Shown: piece by piece, positions 24,249 through 32,652 of the stretch
Layout: each line of letters begins with the position of its first letter
How positions within the stretch are numbered: position 1 is the first letter of the stretch
Program-made: the position numbers and the translations under genes
Notes under the pieces: generated by a model
Told to the model about the DNA's origin: nothing
What the model saw: only the letters and a program-made list of their open reading frames with translations
The model's database searches: none
Source of the DNA: an uncultured Oscillospiraceae bacterium
Lineage (GTDB): Bacteria > Bacillota > Clostridia > Oscillospirales > Acutalibacteraceae
DNA length: 64,000 bases
NCBI GenBank assembly: GCA_900546265.1
Contig: URCA01000007.1
Location: 1 to 64,000 of the forward strand
Direction: 5' to 3'

Positions 24249-25184
24249 TTATCTTCCTGCGGCCCTTGCCACGCTGCGGGTCAGGTTTACGGCTGTTGTC
24301 GTAGCGTGAACAACGCTCATCATATTCACTCGCACCGAGCTATCCAGACCAAACTGCTGGGCTATCCTGGGAACTTCGTTTGCCGCCAGCATAACGCCAA
24401 GCCCCAGCAGCATATTGCCGGGGAAGGTCAGCAGGCCGAGGAACAGTAAACTGGTCTGCATAAACGCAGTTAAACAAATAGCCGCCACCTGTTTGCACCA
24501 TTGATTGAAACCGTCCGAGTAACCGCGGGGAACTGAAAACATATACAGCGCGCCCACCGCCATCTGCACAAGCAGGATGCCGCCGCGCTTGATGTTTTGG
24601 AAAAATATCTTGACCACGCAGTAAGCAAAGGCGATCAGCGCAAGAATGTTGAACAGGTTGAAGTTCACCTGTGTGGCCACCGCAAAACTGCCCTGCAGTA
24701 CGCTGGTGCTTTGTCCCGCCAGATCGATGGACTGTCCGCCTGCAAACAGCGCCGATAAATCGTGGGAAAAGGTGTTTTGCAGGCTGATGCAGAATTTATA
24801 CAGTTCCACCGGCACCACGCCGATGAGAGAACAGGCAAAGAAGCCTTTTAAGATATTGACGCTTGTGGTCTTGATATCGGCTCTGCCATGCTGGTACTCT
24901 ATCGCCACATCAAAAATGGCAACCACCACACCGGCAATAAAGAGCGCCCAGCCGAACAGGGTAAAGAGCTTGATGGTCGCCTGTATCCAGTCGAGAGCAA
25001 AGATATCCGCGCCCATGCTGCCCATTTTTTCGAAGAAATCGGCAACGGCATTGTAAATGGTTTCGTACATCCATTTCAGCATGGTGTTCCAGATGGCGTT
25101 GGATATCTGCGTCCCCAAAAACTGAAATGCTTCGGTTATAGCCTCACCGATCCCGTCGATGAGATCGCCTATCCAATCGAAAAT
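24249..25184 (-). CDS. VirB6/TrbL-like polytopic membrane protein, probable ATT start
   Basis: Six or more hydrophobic segments (for example LFTLFGWALFIAGVVVAIFD, then GILLVQMAVGALYMFS and QTSLLFLGLLTF) mark the channel protein of VirB6 type. A TTG at 25118 could serve as start but has no ribosome site. In the same frame an ATT at 25184 lies nine bases after AGGAGG (forward 25194-25199) and adds 22 sensible residues (IFDWIGDLIDGIGEAITEAF); an in-frame TGA stops the frame two codons further up. I therefore place the start at ATT, a rare initiation codon. Total 311 residues. Confidence 0.8.
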   Translation of the reverse strand: MFDWIGDLIDGIGEAITEAFQFLGTQISNAIWNTMLKWMYETIYNAVADFFEKMGSMGADIFALDWIQATIKLFTLFGWALFIAGVVVAIFDVAIEYQHGRADIKTTSVNILKGFFACSLIGVVPVELYKFCISLQNTFSHDLSALFAGGQSIDLAGQSTSVLQGSFAVATQVNFNLFNILALIAFAYCVVKIFFQNIKRGGILLVQMAVGALYMFSVPRGYSDGFNQWCKQVAAICLTAFMQTSLLFLGLLTFPGNMLLGLGVMLAANEVPRIAQQFGLDSSVRVNMMSVVHATTTAVNLTRSVARAAGR

Positions 25185-25208
25185 AAGTCATCACCTCCTG
25201 AAATCTGG

Positions 25209-25850
25209 TCATATTCCCGTAAGGCTGCCGAAGTCAACTTCCATTTCTTCCTCCGGCTCATCTTCGGTTGGTTCACAGATTTCCAAAAACTCGTCCTCAG
25301 AGGGCAGCGCCGACAAATCAAAGGCTTTGATCATCCTGACAGGATACAATCCGTTGTCATCTTCTTTCTGTCCTGCGGTATAGAACCGTTCAGACTCATC
25401 AAGCGGCGTTTCATTAAAGCCCCGATATACCTCAAAGGTGTTTTTATCAAAGTCTATGACATATGCCCACTCACAGAACAGGCTGTCCTGTGAAAAGTCT
25501 AGGCTGTTTTGCAGTTTCATTTCACCGGTCGCACCGGCTGCGATTTTCAATATCTTGGCGCCGGTATCGCGGCTGAGCTGTGGATATTTCTCAGAAAAAC
25601 TTTGATACACATCGCAGTCAATATAGGGCTGAGTAGCATCAGCACCGAACTCTTTCCACAGCTTGTTGTACTCGTCATTGGTAATCCAGGAGCATCGTTC
25701 TAAATTGTTCTTGAGCTGCTTCGCCATCGGGCTTTTCAAAAATTCAAGAATAGCCGCACCCTGGCCTTCCGGATACCCATCCCATTGACCATATTGCGCG
25801 ATACGATATTGGTTATCGCTTACGACACAAATCAAATGCCTTGTTCCCAT
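25209..25850 (-). CDS. Hypothetical protein, 213 aa
   Basis: Begins MGTRHLICVVSDNQYRIAQY and continues GQWDGYPEGQG, a motif I have seen in hypothetical proteins of phages and ICEs. It is soluble, with an acidic C-terminal tail (CEPTEDEPEEEMEVDFG). GGAGGGA stands before the ATG. It lies between the VirB2-like and VirB6-like genes. The function is not known; the fold looks like an alpha/beta enzyme but I see no catalytic signature. Confidence 0.65.
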   Translation of the reverse strand: MGTRHLICVVSDNQYRIAQYGQWDGYPEGQGAAILEFLKSPMAKQLKNNLERCSWITNDEYNKLWKEFGADATQPYIDCDVYQSFSEKYPQLSRDTGAKILKIAAGATGEMKLQNSLDFSQDSLFCEWAYVIDFDKNTFEVYRGFNETPLDESERFYTAGQKEDDNGLYPVRMIKAFDLSALPSEDEFLEICEPTEDEPEEEMEVDFGSLTGI

Positions 25851-25866
25851 TTACCATCCCTCCTTC

Positions 25867-26199
25867 TTACAGGATCGACCAGATATACAGCGGCGCCGTC
25901 AAGGTGAAAATAAGGCAGGCAAACAAGATGCAGGGCGCGGCAAATTCAAACTGTCCATGCTTTCGGTATTCAAAGTAAGCCGTCCCCACCTTGACGAAAA
26001 AGAGAATCGCAAGGATCATATCCACCACGGGGAACACAACATTATTCACTACGGTCTTGACCTGCGTCTGTGCCTGCGTCCATGTGTTTTCAATCGCTCC
26101 GGCCACATCGCCCGCCGCAAAAGCGGGGATGTCGGAGACCGATATAACCATGAGCAGCACCGCAAAACAAAGAAGGATTTTTAAGGGTTTCTTTTTCAT
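25867..26199 (-). CDS. VirB2-like pilin candidate (DUF3852), 110 aa
   Basis: A cleavable signal peptide (MKKKPLKILLCFAVLLMVIS..PAFAAG) precedes two hydrophobic helices (about residues 53-70 and 86-108) separated by a short basic loop (YRKHGQFE). This is the layout of VirB2-type prepilins. It lies just upstream of the VirB6-like module and has a GGAGGAAA ribosome site. DUF3852 is my family recollection for this type in clostridial elements. Confidence 0.75.
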   Translation of the reverse strand: MKKKPLKILLCFAVLLMVISVSDIPAFAAGDVAGAIENTWTQAQTQVKTVVNNVVFPVVDMILAILFFVKVGTAYFEYRKHGQFEFAAPCILFACLIFTLTAPLYIWSIL

Positions 26200-26537
26200 T
26201 GTGCATTTCCTCCTAACACTTTTTGGATTTCTTTTTCTTTAACTGTTTTCGTGCAGATATTGAGGTTTTTGCAAAACTGTATCTCGCTCTGCATTCCTTT
26301 GGTTGCGGTATCACCGAATACCCACATTTCATCGCAGAACCACAAAAGGGACAGCCCTGCGGCAAGTCCGATTTCGCGCTCTTTGGGGATATTGTCATTG
26401 AGGCACAGTGCATAGAAATGCGGTACGACCGGAGCCGTACCGCACATCAATGCATATCTGGTGTATTTCTTTACCTGTTCGAGATTTTCTTTGACATTTC
26501 CCCCTAGCGGAGCGCAGATATATACCTTTTTCATCAT
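26196..26537 (-). CDS. DUF4406-like, nucleoside deoxyribosyltransferase-fold protein, 113 aa
   Basis: KKVYICAPLGGNVKENLEQV followed by PVVPHFYALCLNDN and LLWFCDEMWVFGD fits the nucleoside 2-deoxyribosyltransferase-like fold of DUF4406 proteins, frequent in phages and mobile elements. Its two tandem start ATGs overlap the stop codon of the adhesin gene, suggesting reinitiation after the long adhesin. Enzyme activity is uncertain because the catalytic Glu of true transferases cannot be assigned. Confidence 0.7.
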   Translation of the reverse strand: MMKKVYICAPLGGNVKENLEQVKKYTRYALMCGTAPVVPHFYALCLNDNIPKEREIGLAAGLSLLWFCDEMWVFGDTATKGMQSEIQFCKNLNICTKTVKEKEIQKVLGGNAQ

Positions 26538-29500
26538 CTATCTTCGTCATCCTTTTTCCTCTTCATGAAAATGATGGCGGTAGAAATAAGGCCGCCAAGG
26601 GCGACTGCTCCAAGCCCAATCCAAAAACCGAGATTGCTATTGTCTCCGGTCTGAGGAATGTCGGGAACGGGAGGGATGAGCTTCACCGTCTGTCCGTCAT
26701 CATTGATGTCGGCGTGTACGGCAATTTCAGTCCCCTCACGATAGAGGCTTTCGAACACAACGATTTCGGTCGCACTTGTCAGTCCTGATCCGTCAAATAC
26801 GAAAGTAACCGTAATTTCACCGTCCGGCGCATCTGGCTTAAAGGTGAACGAACTACAAATTTCCTCTTCGTCAATAAGAAGCGGTTTTCCTGTGGATTTG
26901 TCCATCAGAACACCTTTTATGGTGTACTCTTTACCGGGCGTAAGATTTTTATAGGAGACAATGTCCTCAATGACTACTCTATCGGATGCAGTAATTTCCT
27001 TTTTGCCTTCTGCCGTTGCCTTTGTACCGATTTCCGGCACCTTGACTTTAACCGTCTGATTTTCGTCCTCGATATCGTCATGAACGGCAAGCTCTGTGCC
27101 GTCACGGTAGAGGCTTTCAAACACTACAATGTCGGTGTCGGCTTTGATGAATTTGGAATCAAAGGTAAAGGGTACGATAACCTCGCCAGAGGGTTCTTCG
27201 GGGATGAAGGTGATCTCGCTGCGGATTTCTTCGCCGTCAATGAGGAGCGGTTCTCCAGTGGATTTATCCATCAGAACGCCCTTGATCACATACTCCTTGC
27301 CGGGAATAAGGTGTTTGTAGGATACGGTATCTTCCAGCGTGAAGACCTCGGTGGCGGAAACCTCTTTTTCGCCCTCTGCGCTTGCCTGTGTGCTGATTTC
27401 GGGGATGCGGTCGTTTACTACCTCGATTTCGATTACCTCGGCGTTTGCGCCCACCACGGCGGGATATATCTCGTCATTCGGCAGGAAGCCCTCCGCGGGT
27501 TTCAGTTCCTTTACAAGCCATTTTCCATAGGGTACATTCTCGAAAGTGAACACACCGTCCTCTTTGGATTCTGCGGTGAGGAGTGCTTTTTCTTTTGTAA
27601 ACTCGGTTTCGTCTGCTTTGAACAAACCAAACAGGGCACCCGTAATGGGTTCTTGTGTTTCACGGTCGATTTTTAAGCCCTTGATGCTGCCGTAGATGAT
27701 TTCGTTGTCGATAGCCTCGCCGTCATTTACCTTGATCTCCACTAAAGCGGTATCCTGACCGGCGTAGTTAAATACTACCGGATACTTTTCATCCGATAGG
27801 ATATAGTGATTATCGGCGGCGATTTCTTTCACATATAGCTTTGCTCCTACGGGGATGTCGGTTTTGAATACTGCTTTGCCGTTTTCATCGCAGCTCACGA
27901 TTTCGAGCAGAGCATCTTTGGGGATCACCGAGCCGTCTGCCGCTGTCAGAGCCTCGTCTGCAAACAGGCCGAACTGCACCGAGAGGATTTCGCCGTTATT
28001 GCCGATGCCGAAGAGTTCGTTTTGTTCTATGATTTTCGAGAGGCTGATTTCTGCCTTTTGGCGCTCATTGTAGAAGGAGACTTCAGCGGAAGTTACCTCA
28101 ATATTTTCACCCGCATAGGTCAGTTCCACTGTTTTGATTTCATTGCTGATCACCATGCCGTGCGCCGCTTTTTCCTCACTGATTTTGAAGGTTCCAAGAT
28201 ACAGCGGTTCTGTAGTTGCAGTGCCATCTTGACCTGTCTGTAAACGGGCTACAACCTGTTCATCCTGATAGCGGAGGGTTCCATCCGGTGTATAGATATC
28301 TCCGACCGCTGTAATGACATAGTGAGTGTCCGGCATATTGCCTGCTGTATAAATTGGCTGATAGATCCCGCCCGACTCAGCAACCGAGGAGAAAATCTCG
28401 CCGGTCTTGCCGACCGTGATAGTTCCTTTCTGAGCGATGTTATGCTTTTCGACCGTTACCTTGGTCTGTGTGCCATCCACCTTGAATGGCACAGGTGTGG
28501 AATCAAGGACATATCCATATGCGGTACACTGCTCGATCAGTTCATAATTCCCATACGGAAGCGGCTCCGGCATCATCAGTTTTCCGGTGGTATCGGTGTA
28601 ATAGGTGTCGATATCAACAGGCGTCGGATAGTTGATATGCTGTACGACATATTCGCCGGTATCGGTGTTTCTCACCTTGAAGCCGATGCCTGCGGCGGGG
28701 ATTACCTTTCCGGTTTCAAGGTCTTTTTTGACGATTTCGATCAGAGATTCAAAGGTGGCGTTGTTGATGAGATAACGGTACACCTCACCATCTTCATTTA
28801 CGAACACATCAAAGGCAGGCATCAGTTCCTTGCCATCCCAGCCCTTGGTCTGCTTTACCGTATAGACGCCATAAGGGAGGGGCTTCGATTCGGCAAAGCC
28901 ATATTCGTCACAAATGAGGATATCTCGCTCGGATTCCTTTGCGCCTGTATAACTGCCTGCGACTTTGAGGAACACCTCAAACTCAGCGCCTTGTTCCGGC
29001 GTTTCAATTTGGGTGGAGCCGTCATCGCAGTGCTTGATCACAGCAATTTTTCCTTTTTTGACGGTTTCATAGGAATCGAGAGGCGCGGCGAGGTTAAATT
29101 CCGCGGTGTAGAGCTTTGCTTCCGCGCCAATGTGCAGGGACTCAGTATTAAGGAGATAACCCTCGCTCGGCTCAATTTCACGCAGGCTCCAATCATCGCC
29201 GCAGACATAGGTTTTGGTGGTAAACTGACCATTTTGATCGGTCGTGTAAGCGTCCATAAGCTGCTCGCCTTTGTAGACGCCATAAATGGCTCCGGCGAGA
29301 GAGGCGTCGCCCTGCGGCAGCCCTTTTTCACTGTCGGATTTCGTGACAGTGAGGCTCCATTTCTTGAGAATATTGTGAAAGCCTTTATTGGTGACCTTAT
29401 TCCACTCAATGGCTGCCGTCTGCTTTGGAGGCACCACATATTTGATGTCGGTATCCACTTCTTCGAGGGTGTAAGGCGTATCGCCTGAAATGAGGACATC

Positions 29501-30910
29501 CTTAAAAACAGCAACACCAGCGGAGTCAGTCACGGCATATTCGTCTACTTTGAGACCCGAAAGAGATGTTCCATGAAGCCTAAACTTTACGCCCTCATTC
29601 ATATTGTCCTCAGAAGTCTTGACCACCTTGAGATCGCCTCTTTTGAGGACATTATTAAAGGTCACCGTTGAGGTCTGACCGCTGACTACGGTAACCCGTC
29701 TCGTTTCCTGCGGCTCATATTTGTTTTCTACCAATTCGGTTACGGTATAAATTCCGGGTTTGAGATTATCTACCTGCATCTGACCGCCGTTTGCAGTCTT
29801 AACGGTTTTGTCAACCCCGTTCCCCTGAATGCGGAAGGGGATGCCGTCCACCTTGCCGTCCTCAGAGGTCTTGACGATTTTGGCAGAGCCATACGAAACC
29901 TGAATGTTAAGATAGCCTTTTACGGGGTCGCTGACTGATTGTGCATAGGTGACAGTATCCTGCAGTTCACCATTCGGACCGTAAACGCCGTCCGTCCAGG
30001 TGATAACGCCCTGTCTTTGAGAGTTTTTCTTTTCGGCGGTAATCGTGACGGTACTGCTTGGCGCTTCGTCGGCGGCAACTGTCAGTTTGTTTCCGCTTAC
30101 GGAAAAATGGATTCCCGGAGCGTCTGCAGAAAAAGAGTACCCCTCAAGCACATTATTATGGTCGGTTAACGTGGCAGTGTACTTTTCGCCGTCCCATTCC
30201 AGTTCAATGTTCTGTGCCTTGCCTGCGGATTTCGCAAAAAAGCTCGGTACTTTGGAATGATTCTGTACGCTGGCGGTGATAGAGTTGTAGTAACTCATGA
30301 TCTTGCTGCGCAAGGGATGGTTTACGCTGATCTGATCGAGAATCGCATCTTTGCCGCCGGTATCGACCTTGTTAAAATCGGCGTCACGCTCGCCAACCAC
30401 GGTTTCCCAAATTAAAAGCTGCGTAGCGACAGCGTGAGCCAGTTTATCGCCGCCCTCATTTTGCGAACGCCAAGAGGTTGAAATAGTTCCCGTGTAGCCA
30501 TATTGCATGATTCTTCCAATGAACAGCTTTATATCATCGGGGGAAATGGTTTTGTTATAGGACGAGGGATAATTATCCCAAAAGTTTTCTCCTTTTTTGG
30601 TGAAACGGTCGCCCGTTTTCAGCGGGACGCCGATCTCGATACAGTAGCAAATGTTACCGTTATATGAGCCCATTGCGTAAACAGAGGTATAGCGGGATGT
30701 GTCGGTTGACCAGCCATTCATAAATTCATGACTGCCGTGTCCCCATTCGCCGCCGTAGTTGTCATCTCCGTCACGGGGGAAGGAAATAAGATACACCTCA
30801 TCGGTTTCTTCTGCGGCGTAAGCGGTCGTACCAAAGCCCGCAAAGGTGGTAACGCACATCAAGACAGCAAGAAACAGTGATACTATTTTTTTGACTTTTT
30901 TCGTTCTCAC
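26534..30910 (-). CDS. Large LPxTG-type surface adhesin with thioester, Cna-B and VaFE repeats, 1458 aa
   Basis: I start at GTG 30910, seven bases after AGGAGG, which gives a basic signal peptide (VRTKKVKKIVSLFLAVLMC..AYAAE). A thioester-type domain follows, with ICYCIEIG (Cys88/90) and ATQLLIWE (Gln164) as candidate bond partners. A long series of SpaA/Cna-B modules comes next, then two similar VaFE repeats (each with SYK.L.PGKEY.IKGVLMDK and IVVFESLYR.GTE). The C-terminus is IPQTGDNSNLGF, a membrane helix and KRKKDDEDR, a sortase signal. It should project from the wall and bind host or partner-cell surfaces; the class B sortase of the same operon may anchor it. Confidence 0.9.
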   Translation of the reverse strand: MRTKKVKKIVSLFLAVLMCVTTFAGFGTTAYAAEETDEVYLISFPRDGDDNYGGEWGHGSHEFMNGWSTDTSRYTSVYAMGSYNGNICYCIEIGVPLKTGDRFTKKGENFWDNYPSSYNKTISPDDIKLFIGRIMQYGYTGTISTSWRSQNEGGDKLAHAVATQLLIWETVVGERDADFNKVDTGGKDAILDQISVNHPLRSKIMSYYNSITASVQNHSKVPSFFAKSAGKAQNIELEWDGEKYTATLTDHNNVLEGYSFSADAPGIHFSVSGNKLTVAADEAPSSTVTITAEKKNSQRQGVITWTDGVYGPNGELQDTVTYAQSVSDPVKGYLNIQVSYGSAKIVKTSEDGKVDGIPFRIQGNGVDKTVKTANGGQMQVDNLKPGIYTVTELVENKYEPQETRRVTVVSGQTSTVTFNNVLKRGDLKVVKTSEDNMNEGVKFRLHGTSLSGLKVDEYAVTDSAGVAVFKDVLISGDTPYTLEEVDTDIKYVVPPKQTAAIEWNKVTNKGFHNILKKWSLTVTKSDSEKGLPQGDASLAGAIYGVYKGEQLMDAYTTDQNGQFTTKTYVCGDDWSLREIEPSEGYLLNTESLHIGAEAKLYTAEFNLAAPLDSYETVKKGKIAVIKHCDDGSTQIETPEQGAEFEVFLKVAGSYTGAKESERDILICDEYGFAESKPLPYGVYTVKQTKGWDGKELMPAFDVFVNEDGEVYRYLINNATFESLIEIVKKDLETGKVIPAAGIGFKVRNTDTGEYVVQHINYPTPVDIDTYYTDTTGKLMMPEPLPYGNYELIEQCTAYGYVLDSTPVPFKVDGTQTKVTVEKHNIAQKGTITVGKTGEIFSSVAESGGIYQPIYTAGNMPDTHYVITAVGDIYTPDGTLRYQDEQVVARLQTGQDGTATTEPLYLGTFKISEEKAAHGMVISNEIKTVELTYAGENIEVTSAEVSFYNERQKAEISLSKIIEQNELFGIGNNGEILSVQFGLFADEALTAADGSVIPKDALLEIVSCDENGKAVFKTDIPVGAKLYVKEIAADNHYILSDEKYPVVFNYAGQDTALVEIKVNDGEAIDNEIIYGSIKGLKIDRETQEPITGALFGLFKADETEFTKEKALLTAESKEDGVFTFENVPYGKWLVKELKPAEGFLPNDEIYPAVVGANAEVIEIEVVNDRIPEISTQASAEGEKEVSATEVFTLEDTVSYKHLIPGKEYVIKGVLMDKSTGEPLLIDGEEIRSEITFIPEEPSGEVIVPFTFDSKFIKADTDIVVFESLYRDGTELAVHDDIEDENQTVKVKVPEIGTKATAEGKKEITASDRVVIEDIVSYKNLTPGKEYTIKGVLMDKSTGKPLLIDEEEICSSFTFKPDAPDGEITVTFVFDGSGLTSATEIVVFESLYREGTEIAVHADINDDGQTVKLIPPVPDIPQTGDNSNLGFWIGLGAVALGGLISTAIIFMKRKKDDEDR

Positions 30911-30933
30911 TTGAAAACCTCCTGTTGAAATGA

Positions 30934-30961
30934 AAAAACGCACCGTGTTTTTACACAGTGC
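30934..30961 (-). terminator. Terminator or attenuator just before the adhesin
   Basis: On the minus strand GCACTGTGT (forward 30953-30961) pairs with ACACGGTGC (30940-30948), one mismatch, followed by GTTTTTTC. It lies only 24 bases before the adhesin GTG, too close for another promoter, so adhesin transcripts must pass it. Confidence 0.7.
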
Positions 30962-30994
30962 GCTTATCGTAAAATATTCAGTTTTGATTTTGAT

Positions 30995-31648
30995 TTAGGC
31001 GTAGCCGATATACAGATCGTAACTTCCGTCGGAGCGTTCCTCCGCCCATATCCAGACATCGGTAATATCCTCGTCGCGGCTGTACCGGTTTAAGCGGCTT
31101 TCAATATCCCGTTCCAAATACAGGCTGTGCGCACTGGCTGTGATGGGATTGTCCCAGCAGTCGACCGCCGAACTTTCCAGCCGCAGACCGACGCTCACAG
31201 CGTAGGTTTTGGCATGGTCTATCCATGTTTGAATATTGAAATCAGGAACCGTGGGTTCTTCAGGCGGTGTACTTTCCTGCGGTGGCTCGCTCTGCTGCGG
31301 TTCTTCTGCCGGAGGGGGCGAAGAAGATTCGGCTTTCGGCGGTTTTGCAGGCTTCTGCGTTTGCGCCGAAGTAGGCTTCTCCGGGTTTGATGTTTCCGGC
31401 AAGACCGGTTCTTCTGTTTTTTCTTTCTGCTGTTCAGTCGGCGCCGGTTCCGGCAGCTTTGTTTCGGCTGATGATGAGACCGTTCCGGCAGGGCTTCTGT
31501 CGATGACCTTGCTGGCCGATGCCGTTTCCGCCGTGCTGCTGACCGCAGAAGGATACTCCGTTTCCGTTTTATCCGGCTCCTGACCGGCACATCCTGCAAG
31601 ACCGGCAAGCAGTATGAGCGTTATGATGAAAATGCTGTGTTTTTTCAT
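30995..31648 (-). CDS. Lipoprotein with Pro/Glu-rich stalk, 217 aa
   Basis: A type II signal peptide with the lipobox LAGC at about residues 17-20 is followed by a 110-residue low-complexity stalk rich in Pro, Glu, Ser and Thr, and a compact C-terminal domain (TWIDHAKTYAVSVGLRLESS, ending in SYDLYIGYA). It is probably exposed outside the membrane on a flexible tether. GAGGTGA precedes the ATG. It lies upstream of the adhesin in the same direction. The C-terminal domain is not recognised. Confidence 0.75.
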   Translation of the reverse strand: MKKHSIFIITLILLAGLAGCAGQEPDKTETEYPSAVSSTAETASASKVIDRSPAGTVSSSAETKLPEPAPTEQQKEKTEEPVLPETSNPEKPTSAQTQKPAKPPKAESSSPPPAEEPQQSEPPQESTPPEEPTVPDFNIQTWIDHAKTYAVSVGLRLESSAVDCWDNPITASAHSLYLERDIESRLNRYSRDEDITDVWIWAEERSDGSYDLYIGYA

Positions 31649-31744
31649 AAGCGTTCACCTCTATCTACAGCATACCGATAAAACGGAAAAAGTCCAGCGA
31701 GTATGCGGAAATTTATCAGAAAATCCATATTGCACGGCAGGATA

Positions 31745-32107
31745 CTACCAGGAATAAAAGGTCAGTCCCGTATGCATCTGTACTTCCTCCGGGGAAATAT
31801 CCTCAATCTTTCCGAAACGCTGCATATATTTCTGCATTTCCGCGTCGGTGAGAAAACGGAAGTTTTCACCGTCTGCGCCCACGACAAAAAACGGACCGGC
31901 AATGACATCGCCGTGCAAGCGGCGGTTGCCGTCCATGCCGTTCAGCTTTGCTTCGTCATTGCAGATAAGGAGCGTACCGTCCCCATTTCCGATGACTTCA
32001 ATCAGACCGCCTACGGTTTCCTGCAAATCGTCAAGCTGGTCGGTGATGAGTAGTTCGTGCGGCGCCTCATGCGGTTCCACCATCAGGACGCGAAGCGTTT
32101 TAGGCAT
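31745..32107 (-). CDS. DUF3846-like protein, 120 aa
   Basis: MPKTLRVLMVEPHEAPHELL followed by LQETVGGLIEVIGNGDGTLL and LICNDEAKLNGMDGNRRLHG matches DUF3846 of ICEs and phages as I remember it, including the G-x-IE and NDEAKL-N-P/R features. I start at ATG 32107; the three codons upstream overlap the AbrB-like gene. Soluble, function unknown. Confidence 0.8.
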   Translation of the reverse strand: MPKTLRVLMVEPHEAPHELLITDQLDDLQETVGGLIEVIGNGDGTLLICNDEAKLNGMDGNRRLHGDVIAGPFFVVGADGENFRFLTDAEMQKYMQRFGKIEDISPEEVQMHTGLTFYSW

Positions 32108-32411
32108 CCCGCACACCGCCCTGCTGTTCCGCCCAGCGTACCGACAGATGAATAAGCGCAGCTCTCTGTTCGTCGGAGGAGAGGCTGTCCAGAAACTGCA
32201 TCAGCGTGATGCCGTCCTGTTTTGTTTTGACCGTTTTTGTCGGCTCCGCACAGCAGTTATCGCAGATTTTTTCTCTTTTGACGACGACGGTGCGGTCATC
32301 CTGCTCGGTGAAAGACAGCACATCGTTGTATATAAAGCCTACGCGCCGCCTGATTTCATAGGGGATCGTAATTCTCCCTCGCTTACCGAGAACGCGGTAC
32401 AGCTTAGTCAT
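32100..32411 (-). CDS. SpoVT/AbrB-type DNA-binding protein, 103 aa
   Basis: The N-terminal swapped-hairpin domain is clear: YRVLGKRGRITIPYEIRRRV followed by GFIYNDVLSFTEQDDRTVVV. The C-terminal 45 residues are helical, with a possible zinc pair (CDNCC). I start at ATG 32411 (MTKLYRVLGK), since the in-frame ATG at 32429 overlaps the previous gene more deeply. Proteins of this fold regulate transition-state genes or serve as antitoxins. No toxin gene is adjacent, so a regulator of the element is the simplest reading. Confidence 0.85.
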   Translation of the reverse strand: MTKLYRVLGKRGRITIPYEIRRRVGFIYNDVLSFTEQDDRTVVVKREKICDNCCAEPTKTVKTKQDGITLMQFLDSLSSDEQRAALIHLSVRWAEQQGGVRDA

Positions 32412-32652
32412 CCACTTCACCTCCGTCAATCTGTTCTTTCAGGCATTCGCCGCAGCAGGGGCAGCAGTAAGGACAGCCTTCACAGTCTTCACAGTCTTCA
32501 TTGTAGGTTTCGCAAACCGCGTCGCCCTGCGCTTTCTGAATAATGAGGCGGCTGCCGTCTACAAAGGCTTCCGCCATTGCACCGGCAACAAGCCCCACAG
32601 CCTCCAGCGCTTCGACGGGGACAGGGATCAGTTTGAAATCATATTGTTCCAT
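32404..32652 (-). CDS. Cysteine-rich small protein, 82 aa
   Basis: Starts MEQYDFKLIPVPVEALEAVG, a segment resembling AbrB-type beta hairpins, and ends in a dense Cys cluster (CEDCEGCPYCCPCCGEC) that should bind zinc or another metal. ATG 32652 overlaps the end of the methylase gene by 14 bases, and its own end overlaps the AbrB-like gene by eight. Together with the next gene it may form a two-gene regulator. Family not recognised. Confidence 0.7.
   Translation of the reverse strand: MEQYDFKLIPVPVEALEAVGLVAGAMAEAFVDGSRLIIQKAQGDAVCETYNEDCEDCEGCPYCCPCCGECLKEQIDGGEVDD

Noticed and set aside
28322..29488. 388-residue rightward ORF inside the adhesin gene
   Set aside because: The leftward adhesin frame has signal peptide, repeats and sorting signal over its whole length.
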